DNA from: Clostridiales bacterium UBA6330
Lineage (GTDB): Bacteria > Bacillota > Clostridia > Oscillospirales > CAG-272
Assembly: GCA_002438075.1 (NCBI GenBank)
Contig: DJSQ01000043.1
Coordinates: 1 to 17,567, forward strand
Direction: 5' to 3'
Length of the DNA stretch: 17,567 bases
The translations under genes and the position numbers were made by a program. The notes under the pieces were generated by a model. The model was not told where the DNA came from. It did no database searches and saw only the letters and a list, made by a program, of their open reading frames with translations. Shown piece after piece: positions 7,683 to 13,011 of this stretch. Positions within the stretch are counted from its first letter, which is position 1; every line of letters starts with the position of its first letter.

Positions 7683-7765
7683 AGCCGAATCCTCCGTTCC
7701 CAAATTTACGGACACGCACAGCCTGTCCGCCTCGGAGACACACGTCTCACTCTATCATACTATAT

Positions 7766-7794
7766 ATTGTATCACAACCGAAAGAAGGAATCAA
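7766..7794 (-). promoter_or_regulatory. Sigma-A promoter of the surface-protein operon
   Basis: On the minus strand TTGATT (complement of 7789-7794), 17 bases, and TACAAT (complement of 7766-7771). It lies about 80 bases above the preferred TTG start, leaving a leader of about 75 bases. Confidence 0.7.
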
Positions 7795-8076
7795 GAGCCT
7801 TGTGAAAATTTTTGCATTTTTTCTTCTCTTTTTCTCGCCCCTCATCGCTCCTTTCCGACCTTGTGCACCCGAAAGCGACAAGAACATATTAAGAGATAAA
7901 ACAAAAGCACTGCCGAGATTCCGCCTGCCGGCGCCCCTGCGGGGTTCGACCGAACGCCGCAGGCATTTGCTCTGAAATGACACGGAGGTTGAGCAAGCCT
8001 TGGAATATATTCCATTCGTTGACAATGTTACAGAACAATAAATAAAACAGACAAGACAAGAACACGGGAGATTTGC
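7795..8076. other. Intergenic region with repeat remnants, no gene seen
   Basis: No reading frame here has a convincing start and ribosome site. It holds the second copy of the 17-nt motif (7911-7927). Overlapping it is a hairpin in which 7923-7933 pairs with 7955-7964 with one bulge and encloses CCCC-TGC-GGGG. A perfect 14-bp palindrome, TGGAATATATTCCA, lies at 8001-8014, followed by TTGACA without a good -10 box. Confidence 0.5.
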
Positions 8077-8110
8077 GAGGGGGAAACTTTTCGGAAAAAG
8101 TTCCCCCCTC
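8077..8110. terminator. Hairpin downstream of the zinc-ribbon-like gene
   Basis: Bases 8077-8091 pair with 8096-8110 with one mismatch (GAGGGGG...CCCCCTC closing ends). It begins 7 bases past the stop codon at 8118. There is no clear T-tract on the minus strand, so it may be a weak terminator or an RNA 3'-end hairpin. Its G-run/AACTTTT core resembles the terminators at 287-371 and 8958-9002. Confidence 0.5.
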
Positions 8111-8117
8111 TACCTCT

Positions 8118-8582
8118 TCAAAATTTTTTAGTGCATTTTCTTTCCCTAATAACCTTTTTTTCATGATCTGATTTTACATGGTTGAATTGGACTGCCATTG
8201 CGCGATATATCCGATAGTAAGTCCAATATTCCGTACTATCCAATACGGTCAAAAAGCAAACCATATCCTCACGAAATTTCCTGAATTCGGAACAAAACAA
8301 CGCACAATTTACGCAAGTATAAATCTTTTTCGGACCCAGCAACCAATATCTTTCATTGTTGTCACCAACGTTATTGATACAAATTACCACTCTGTTTTTG
8401 AATGTAAAGCGCTCCATAGGATGTGCGCAGGCGGGACATTGGATATTGAAAGCATAGGTTTTTCCGAATTTTGTTTTTATCTCTTCACCCCCTCGTGGCA
8501 ACCTCTTCAATTTCCCCTGTTGTGTTTTCCACTCCCTGTTTACCAAACTAACCAAATCAAAAACGTCCTTCCTCTCCTCCAT
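8118..8582 (-). CDS. Small Cys-rich protein with a probable zinc ribbon, unknown function
   Basis: 154 residues, not recognised as a named family. Two CxxC pairs, CPAC (49-52) and CVNC (90-93), are placed as in a zinc ribbon, with further Cys at 68, 97 and 109. There is no signal peptide or membrane helix, so it is probably cytoplasmic. The start ATG at 8580-8582 has AGGAG seven bases upstream. A perfect consensus promoter drives it, and an operator-like dyad fills that promoter's spacer, shared with a divergent Xre regulator. Base composition is visibly more AT-rich than most neighbours, which hints at lateral acquisition (inference). It could be part of a small mobile or defence-type module with the regulator, but nothing in the sequence shows an activity. 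Confidence 0.75.
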   Translation of the reverse strand: MEERKDVFDLVSLVNREWKTQQGKLKRLPRGGEEIKTKFGKTYAFNIQCPACAHPMERFTFKNRVVICINNVGDNNERYWLLGPKKIYTCVNCALFCSEFRKFREDMVCFLTVLDSTEYWTYYRIYRAMAVQFNHVKSDHEKKVIRERKCTKKF

Positions 8583-8620
8583 CTTTTGCTCCTTTCTAAT
8601 TTCAAAATTGAATTATTTAT

Positions 8621-8649
8621 ATTATAATTCCAAAACGGAATTTTGTCAA
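8621..8649 (-). promoter_or_regulatory. Perfect consensus promoter for the zinc-ribbon-like gene
   Basis: On the minus strand TTGACA (complement of 8644-8649), 17 bases, TATAAT (complement of 8621-8626). The spacer coincides almost exactly with the dyad at 8626-8642, so a bound regulator would block polymerase. Confidence 0.85.
8626..8642. promoter_or_regulatory. Operator-like dyad 1
   Basis: AATTCC-N5-GGAATT, a perfect 6+6 inverted repeat. It fills the -10/-35 spacer of the minus-strand promoter and overlaps the likely -35 region of the divergent Xre gene. A similar 17-bp dyad lies with its centre 40 bp away. Confidence 0.6.
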
Positions 8650-8668
8650 GAAGAAATTAGGGTATAAT
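8640..8668 (+). promoter_or_regulatory. Promoter of the Xre regulator gene
   Basis: TATAAT at 8663-8668 is clear. The -35 box is weak: ATTTTG (8640-8645) at 17 bases or TTTTGT at 16. A weak -35 beside two putative operators would suit a self-controlled regulator. Confidence 0.6.
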
Positions 8669-8682
8669 TCTAAAAAAGCATT
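8666..8682. promoter_or_regulatory. Operator-like dyad 2
   Basis: AATTCT-N5-AGCATT has the same half-site length and spacing as dyad 1, with one mismatch in its symmetry. It overlaps the end of the -10 box and the expected start point of the Xre gene, a typical autorepression position. Confidence 0.5.
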
Positions 8683-8699
8683 TTATGTGAGGGGCTTCT

Positions 8700-8948
8700 A
8701 TGAAAATCAGGAAACAGGAATACGGAACGGCGAATCTGATTGGCAGAAACGTGGAGCGGTTGCGGAAGGAAAAAGGAATCAAGCAAAAGGACTTCATTGC
8801 GAAAATGCAGGTTGCGGGATGCGACATCAACCCAACCAGCTATTCCAAGCTGGAGGGTCAGCTCCGAAGCGCGACCGACCGCGAGGTCTTTGTCATTGCG
8901 CGCCTTTTAGAGGTCCCGATGGAAGCCCTCTTCCCTTCAGACATATAA
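8700..8948 (+). CDS. Xre/Cro-CI family helix-turn-helix regulator
   Basis: 82 residues, essentially a single DNA-binding domain (about 13-77) of the HTH_3/Xre type: IGRNVERLRKEKGIKQKDF opens helices 1-2, and the recognition region contains NPTSYSKLEG. There is no sensor or oligomerisation domain, as in many small antitoxin-like or phage-type repressors. The ATG at 8700 follows GAGGGG six bases upstream. It is divergent from the zinc-ribbon-like gene and shares its control region with two dyads, so it probably represses both itself and that gene (inference). A strong terminator follows the stop codon closely, so it is monocistronic. Confidence 0.85.
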   Translation: MKIRKQEYGTANLIGRNVERLRKEKGIKQKDFIAKMQVAGCDINPTSYSKLEGQLRSATDREVFVIARLLEVPMEALFPSDI

Positions 8949-8952
8949 AAAT

Positions 8953-9008
8953 AAAAACTTCCCCCGAGTCGGAAGCCCGTAGCGGACCCGTCTTGGGGGA
9001 AGCTTTTT
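8953..9008. terminator. Bidirectional intrinsic terminator
   Basis: CTTCCCCCGAG (8958-8968) pairs with CTTGGGGGAAG (8992-9002) through one G-U pair. On the plus strand it runs into CTTTTTGGTTTTT, and on the minus strand into TTTTTATTTTT. It therefore ends both the Xre transcript and the convergent small membrane protein transcript. Confidence 0.85.
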
Positions 9009-9022
9009 GGTTTTTGGGGACC

Positions 9023-9175
9023 TTACTCAGCCTTTTTGTTGTCCTCGTCCTTTTTCTTCTTGGACTTTTTGGACTTTACCAGCATCACAATGCCGCCGAG
9101 CGCCAGAGCCGCGACAAGCGCCGCAACGCTTTCCGTTGCACTGATTGCTCCCGCACATCCGAAGAATGAAGTCAC
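9023..9175 (-). CDS. Very small membrane protein with GTG start (50 residues)
   Basis: The protein begins VTSFFGCAGA, has one hydrophobic helix (about residues 17-33, alanine/leucine/valine rich with a GG pair) and ends in a highly charged tail beginning KSKKSKKKK and finishing AE. The only plausible start is GTG at 9173-9175. A strong ribosome site, AAAGGGGG, lies 8 bases upstream, and the frame contains no ATG between the upstream stop and this point. The terminator at 8953-9008 fits its end. By the positive-inside rule the Lys tail is cytoplasmic and the N-terminus outside. Such single-helix, basic-tail peptides resemble LPXTG-like sorting tails or small membrane regulators in layout, but there is no sorting motif and no recognised family. 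A consensus promoter lies about 210 bases upstream with a long untranslated leader. Confidence 0.65.
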   Translation of the reverse strand: MTSFFGCAGAISATESVAALVAALALGGIVMLVKSKKSKKKKDEDNKKAE

Positions 9176-9296
9176 AGTCGTATCCCCCTTTCCCGCCGCG
9201 TTCGTTTCGGGCGTTTTTTTGTTTTACACAGAATCGCAGACGTGAACAGATTTCAGGCACCGCCGCGCAATTCGTGATTTGCACATCCGAAAAATA

Positions 9297-9317
9297 GAAT
9301 TGTTTTTAGAACAATTC
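9297..9317 (-). promoter_or_regulatory. AT-rich leader hairpin, possible attenuator
   Basis: GAATTGTT (9297-9304) pairs with AACAATTC (9310-9317). On the minus strand the hairpin is followed by TATTTTT. It lies in the leader between the promoter at 9396-9424 and the small membrane protein gene. The stem is low in GC, so it could be a weak attenuator or simply a dyad. Confidence 0.35.
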
Positions 9318-9395
9318 CTATTATTATTTCCGCTGCATCGCAGAGCATCGGAAGCTTTCTTTTCACAAAGCAGAAGGCTTCTCATTACACGCATC

Positions 9396-9424
9396 ATTAT
9401 AGCACGACAGATACAATTTGTCAA
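9396..9424 (-). promoter_or_regulatory. Perfect consensus promoter upstream of the small membrane protein
   Basis: On the minus strand TTGACA (complement of 9419-9424), 17 bases, TATAAT (complement of 9396-9401). The only gene downstream before a terminator is the 50-residue protein, implying a leader of about 210 bases. No leader peptide with a ribosome site is evident. Confidence 0.8.
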
Positions 9425-9494
9425 TACCTTTTTAAGAATTTCCTTACTAATTTTATTGAGAATCCTCCGCAACTCCGTTTTGTGCGATTTTTGC

Positions 9495-9523
9495 TTGACA
9501 AATCCCGCGCGCGGGGGTATAAT
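9495..9523 (+). promoter_or_regulatory. Perfect consensus promoter of the acetyltransferase gene
   Basis: TTGACA (9495-9500), 17 bases, TATAAT (9518-9523). The spacer contains the 12-bp palindrome CCCGCGCGCGGG (9504-9515), which could be a regulator site or chance in GC-rich DNA. Confidence 0.85.
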
Positions 9524-9574
9524 AAAGGAAGAAGTACACCACATCCGATCATCCGAGGGAACGGAGGTCCCAAA

Positions 9575-10012
9575 ATGATTCATCTCGAAGCCATCACGCC
9601 CGACAATTGGAGAAGCGGTCTCCGCGTTCGGGAGGAACAGCGCGAATATGTTGCCGACAGTGCGGGACTGCTCGCCCGCGCCTACGCCTACCGCGACAGT
9701 CGGAGCAGGGCGTTCCTGATCTGTCACGACGATACTCCAATCGGCATGGCACTCTTCTACGACATGGACGAAATGCAGGCGTACAACTTCTCCCAATTTT
9801 TCATCGACCAACGCTATCAGCAGCACGGCTACGGAACCGAAGCCGCGCGGCTGGTCCTCGACCTGATGCGGGCGGACGGCAGGTATAATCGGGTCGTGCT
9901 CTGCTATGTTGACGGCGACACCGCCGCGGAAAGGCTCTACACCAAGCTCGGCTTTACACACACGGGAAATGCCGACGAGGACGAGATTGTGATGGAGCGG
10001 AGGCTCCGATAA
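9575..10012 (+). CDS. GNAT family N-acetyltransferase, Blt/SpeG-like
   Basis: 145 residues, normal for a single GNAT domain. The ATG at 9575 is chosen because GGAGGT lies 6 bases upstream, downstream of a perfect promoter. It opens MIHLEAITPDNW, like polyamine acetyltransferases of the Blt type (I.IT.ENW). Acetyl-CoA motif A is QQHGYG within RYQQHGYGTEA, matching Q/RxxGxG/A; motif B is represented by AERLYTKLGF. Family members transfer acetyl from acetyl-CoA to an amine, in Blt to spermidine or spermine; the substrate here is not shown by the sequence. It is probably co-transcribed with the CMD-cupin gene 65 bases downstream, with no terminator between them. Confidence 0.85.
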   Translation: MIHLEAITPDNWRSGLRVREEQREYVADSAGLLARAYAYRDSRSRAFLICHDDTPIGMALFYDMDEMQAYNFSQFFIDQRYQQHGYGTEAARLVLDLMRADGRYNRVVLCYVDGDTAAERLYTKLGFTHTGNADEDEIVMERRLR

Positions 10013-10077
10013 GCGCTCCCCTCTCCGCTCCCGTTCATTCGGAATTTCAAACCATCAAAATACAGGAGGAAACCAAT

Positions 10078-10812
10078 ATGAAAATCAAGCAAACCGCAGG
10101 CAGAGCATCACTCGGGGACTTTGCCCCGAAATTTGCCGCGCTGAACGACGACGTTCTGTTCGGCGAGGTCTGGTCGGGGGACGGGCTCTCCCCCAAGACC
10201 CGCTCCATGCTGACCGTTACCACGCTGGTGGCGAAGGGGCTGATTGATTCGTCCTTTGACCACCACCTTGCGTTCGCCAAAGCAAACGGCGTGACGGGGC
10301 GCGAGATGGCGGAGCTTCTGACGCACGTCGCCTTTTACGCGGGCTGGCCGAACGCATGGGCGGCATTCCGCAAGGCAAAGGAAATCTACGCCGACGATGA
10401 CGGCAAATGCGGCGGGCTGTTCGGTCTCGGCGAGCCGAACACGGCATACGCGCGCTATTTTGTCGGCAATTCCTACCTCAACCCGCTGACCGACCCGAAA
10501 AAGACGGTCTTTCTTGCCAACGTGACCTTTGAGCCGAGGTGCCGCAACAATTGGCACATCCACCACGCCACGAGCGGCGGCGGACAGCTTCTGCTCTGCA
10601 CCGACGGCAGGGGTTGGTACTGCGAAGAGGGCAAGGAGGCGCGCGAGCTGCACCCGGGCGACGTTGTCACCATTCCCGCGAACGTCAAGCACTGGCACGG
10701 CGCGGCGAAGGACAGCTGGTTCTCCCACATCGCCGTGGAATGCCCGGGCGAGAACACGAAAACCGAGTGGTGCGAAGCGGTCGGGGACGAGGAATACGAC
10801 AAGCTGAACTGA
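10078..10812 (+). CDS. Carboxymuconolactone decarboxylase-cupin fusion protein
   Basis: 244 residues with two parts. Residues about 25-110 form a carboxymuconolactone decarboxylase/AhpD-like all-helical domain (RSMLTVTTL, then ELLTHVAFYAGWPNAW). The AhpD CxxC redox motif is absent, so peroxidase-type chemistry is unlikely. Residues about 140-222 form a cupin barrel with candidate metal ligands His160, His162/163 and His205 or 207 (WHIHH; HPGD; KHWHG). The ATG at 10078 has AGGAGG 8-9 bases upstream. This domain fusion is common in anaerobic bacteria and is often annotated only by family; the reaction is unknown. It follows the acetyltransferase gene closely. Confidence 0.85.
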   Translation: MKIKQTAGRASLGDFAPKFAALNDDVLFGEVWSGDGLSPKTRSMLTVTTLVAKGLIDSSFDHHLAFAKANGVTGREMAELLTHVAFYAGWPNAWAAFRKAKEIYADDDGKCGGLFGLGEPNTAYARYFVGNSYLNPLTDPKKTVFLANVTFEPRCRNNWHIHHATSGGGQLLLCTDGRGWYCEEGKEARELHPGDVVTIPANVKHWHGAAKDSWFSHIAVECPGENTKTEWCEAVGDEEYDKLN

Positions 10813-10887
10813 CGCGCTCCGCCATCGGCTTGTGAAATCCCCGCACCGTACCCGCAAAATTTCCGATGCTTTTATGGAAAATGTCCT

Positions 10888-10916
10888 TTGATTTTTTCTC
10901 CCGAAAATGGTATAAT
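10888..10916 (+). promoter_or_regulatory. Promoter of the MATE transporter gene
   Basis: TTGATT (10888-10893), 17 bases, TATAAT (10911-10916) preceded by TG (extended -10). Transcription should start near 10923, just ahead of the hairpin at 10935-10970. Confidence 0.75.
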
Positions 10917-10934
10917 AAAGCAGTTGCGTAGCAG

Positions 10935-10980
10935 AAATGCGTAAGTCCGAACGGTCGGGCTTACGCATTTTCTTATTTTT
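10935..10980 (+). terminator. Terminator-like hairpin in the MATE leader, possible attenuator
   Basis: Bases 10935-10950 pair with 10955-10970 over 16 bp (one G-U) around an ACGG loop, followed by a U-rich tail to 10980, then AGGAGG and the ATG at 10995. It lies downstream of a promoter and upstream of the gene, so it could control read-through. TGCGTA at 10925-10930 repeats the 5' arm and could pair with the 3' arm instead. Alternatively it simply ends the upstream CMD-cupin transcript. Confidence 0.65.
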
Positions 10981-10994
10981 AGGAGGATTTTATC

Positions 10995-12401
10995 ATGGAA
11001 GCATCACAACAATTTCTCGCCACCGAACGGGTGGGCAAGCTCATGCGCAGGTATGCGGTCCCCTGCGTGATTTCCCTGCTCGTTGGGGCGCTTTACAACA
11101 TCGTGGACCAGATTTTCATTGCCAACGCCGATTACCTCGGCTCCTACGGCAACGCCGCGAACACCGTGGTCTTTCCGCTCACCGTCATCGCGCTCGGCAT
11201 TGCGGTCTGCTTCGGGGACGGCTGTTGCGCCATGGTCAGCGGACTTCTCGGCGGCGGAAAGAAGGAGCAGGCGCGCCATGCGGTCGGGAACGCGATTGTT
11301 CTGTCCGTCTCTGCGGGCTGTATTCTGACGGTCCTCTACCTTGTTTTCGCCGATGCGCTGATTACCGTTTTCGGCGGGCAGGTCAACGCCGAGACCTTTG
11401 CCCTTTCCAAAGAGTACTTCTTCTATATCACGCTCGGCATCCCGTTCTATCTCTTCGGGCAGGCAATGAACCCCGTCATCCGCGCCGATGGAAGCCCGAA
11501 ATTCGCCATGGCTTCCACGCTTGCGGGCGCGGTTGCCAACATCATCCTTGACCCCATCTTCATTTTCGCGTTTCATTGGGGCATGAAGGGCGCGGCGGTT
11601 GCAACCGTTATCGGGCAGGTGCTCACGGCGGCGCTGGCGGTCCTGTATCTGTTCCGCACCAAGAGCGTAAAGCTCGACAAAGCCGCGTTTGTCCCGAACA
11701 GGCAGGTCATCGGGCGGATGGTTTCGCTCGGGCTTTGCAGCTTCCTCGCGCAGATTTCGCTTGTCGCGGCAATGGCTGCAATCAACAATATGCTCCGCAA
11801 ATACGGCGCGAAGGACCCTGTATTCGGGCAGGAGCAGTACGCACAGATTCCCATGGCGGTTGTCGGAATCGTGATGAAGTTCTTTCAGATTGTAATCTCC
11901 GTTGTCATCGGCATGGCGGCGGGGTGCATCCCGATTGTCGGCTTCAACATGGGCGCAAACCGCCCCGACCGCGTGAAAAAGCTGTTCGGCACGCTCCTGC
12001 TCTCCGAGGCAATCCTCGGCGCGGTCGCGCTGTTGATTGTGGAATGCTTCCCGACCGCGCTCATAGGCATTTTCGGTGCCAAAAACGAAAGCGTGTACTA
12101 TACGGAATTCGCGGTGAAGGCGTTCCGCATCTATCTCTGCATGATGGTTCTCGCCTGCGTCAATAAAGCGACCTTCATTTTCCTACAGGCAATGGGAAAA
12201 GCCGTGGAATCGACCATGCTTTCCATGGTGCGGGAGATTGTGTTCGGCGTGGGACTTGCCCTGCTGCTTCCCCTGTTCTTCGGGCTGGACGGCGTGCTTT
12301 GGTCCATGCCTGCGGCGGATATTCTGACCGCAATTCTCTCGGCGGTCATCATCCTGAAAACCGTACGACAGCTGAATCGGCAAATCGGGGAACAGATATA
12401 A
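10995..12401 (+). CDS. MATE family multidrug efflux transporter
   Basis: 468 residues, the usual MATE length, with about 12 hydrophobic helices in two halves. The opening matches MATE proteins: a conserved PCVISLLVGALYNIVDQIFI-like first helix after a short basic N-terminus. Later features include AMNPVIRADGSPKFAM and GAVANIILDP in the first half and GFNMGA in the second half. These antiporters export cationic drugs or metabolites using a Na+ or H+ gradient across the cell membrane; the substrate cannot be told from sequence. The ATG at 10995 follows AGGAGG by about 9 bases. It has its own promoter and a leader hairpin that may regulate it. A perfect palindrome at 12409 separates it from the convergent MGMT-like gene. 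Confidence 0.92.
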   Translation: MEASQQFLATERVGKLMRRYAVPCVISLLVGALYNIVDQIFIANADYLGSYGNAANTVVFPLTVIALGIAVCFGDGCCAMVSGLLGGGKKEQARHAVGNAIVLSVSAGCILTVLYLVFADALITVFGGQVNAETFALSKEYFFYITLGIPFYLFGQAMNPVIRADGSPKFAMASTLAGAVANIILDPIFIFAFHWGMKGAAVATVIGQVLTAALAVLYLFRTKSVKLDKAAFVPNRQVIGRMVSLGLCSFLAQISLVAAMAAINNMLRKYGAKDPVFGQEQYAQIPMAVVGIVMKFFQIVISVVIGMAAGCIPIVGFNMGANRPDRVKKLFGTLLLSEAILGAVALLIVECFPTALIGIFGAKNESVYYTEFAVKAFRIYLCMMVLACVNKATFIFLQAMGKAVESTMLSMVREIVFGVGLALLLPLFFGLDGVLWSMPAADILTAILSAVIILKTVRQLNRQIGEQI

Positions 12402-12440
12402 ACATAAAGAAAGGACGCGAGCCGCGGCTCGCGTCCTTTC
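12402..12440 (-). terminator. 32-bp perfect palindrome between convergent genes
   Basis: 12409-12440 is a perfect palindrome (16-bp arms centred at GCCG|CGGC). On the minus strand it is followed by TTTATGTTTATAT, so it should terminate the MGMT-like gene ending at 12452. The plus-strand side has few T residues but it probably also ends the MATE transcript. Confidence 0.75.
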
Positions 12441-12451
12441 GGGTTGCACGT

Positions 12452-12760
12452 TCAAATGTCCCATTGATATTGTTTCAGGTCGACATGGCAATCGTCCTTG
12501 AGGAAAACGCCTTCCCGCCGCAGCAGCTCCTCCTGCTCCCACCAATCGGGGACCGGTCTGCCCGCATGATTCACCACGCGGTGGCAGGGGTAGTCCCCGT
12601 AATACGCGGCGCGGCTGAGGACCGTTCCCACCAATCGCGCGTTTTTGTCCCGCCCGATCAGCCGTGCAATCTGACCGTAGGTCGCCACACGCCCCTCGGG
12701 AATCTCCTCCACCACGGAGAGAATTTTATAAATCAAAGCTTCGTCCAATATCCGCCCCAT
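12452..12760 (-). CDS. Small MGMT-family (alkyltransferase-like) protein that keeps the PCHR cysteine
   Basis: 102 residues, equal to the C-terminal DNA-binding/active-site domain of O6-alkylguanine-DNA alkyltransferases, without the N-terminal domain. VATYGQIARLIG and the PCHRVVN motif (Cys59) are visible. Classical alkyltransferase-like (ATL) proteins have Trp in place of this Cys and only flag lesions for nucleotide excision repair; here Cys is retained, so transfer activity is possible but unproven. The ATG at 12758-12760 follows GGGGGAG by about 7 bases. A promoter lies at 12826-12854. A full-length Ogt-type relative is encoded about 850 bases away on the other strand. Confidence 0.88.
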   Translation of the reverse strand: MGRILDEALIYKILSVVEEIPEGRVATYGQIARLIGRDKNARLVGTVLSRAAYYGDYPCHRVVNHAGRPVPDWWEQEELLRREGVFLKDDCHVDLKQYQWDI

Positions 12761-12825
12761 TGTTTTCTCCCCCGTTTTTCATCCGTGACAATCGCCCGCA
12801 CCGCCCTGTCGTGTTTCCGTATTTT

Positions 12826-12854
12826 ATGATACCAGAAAGAGAGCCCCTTTTCAA
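12826..12854 (-). promoter_or_regulatory. Promoter of the small MGMT-family gene
   Basis: On the minus strand TTGAAA (complement of 12849-12854), 17 bases, TATCAT (complement of 12826-12831), with TGG directly before the -10 box (extended -10). The leader is about 60 bases. Confidence 0.65.
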
Positions 12855-12946
12855 GCGTTTTTTTCGGTTCGGAACGTAAAATTTTATCTTTCCGCGTGCC
12901 CTCGGCGGCGGTTGGTGGTAAAAGGAACACTTCCTCGGAAAAAGGG

Positions 12947-12975
12947 TTGAAAAAACGCGGCGTTTGTGGTATAAT
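12947..12975 (+). promoter_or_regulatory. Promoter of the kinase-ogt pair
   Basis: TTGAAA (12947-12952), 17 bases, TATAAT (12970-12975) with TGG before it (extended -10). The spacer holds a perfect dyad, AAACGC-G-GCGTTT (12953-12965), a possible operator. Confidence 0.75.
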
Positions 12976-13011
12976 GAAGCAACGACAAATCGGAATTCAG
13001 TGGGGGTAAAA

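Noticed and set aside
8001..8023. Palindrome TGGAATATATTCCA followed by TTGACA, considered as a regulated plus-strand promoter
   Set aside because: No acceptable -10 box at the right distance and no plus-strand gene downstream.
9036..9245. Plus-strand frame of 69 residues in the same place
   Set aside because: No ribosome site, and the region is transcribed from the opposite strand by a consensus promoter with a matching terminator.
9027..9284. An 85-residue minus-strand frame over the small membrane protein
   Set aside because: Its translation is a Cys/Gly/Arg-rich jumble; the frame starting at GTG 9175 has the strong ribosome site, a membrane helix and a stop right before the terminator.
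9176..9390. Leader of the small membrane protein considered as a known riboswitch
   Set aside because: No recognised conserved core of common riboswitch classes could be matched by eye; kept only as a structured leader.
12409..12440. Perfect 32-bp palindrome considered as a recombination or replication site
   Set aside because: Its place between two convergent genes and the T-rich minus-strand tail make it an ordinary shared terminator.
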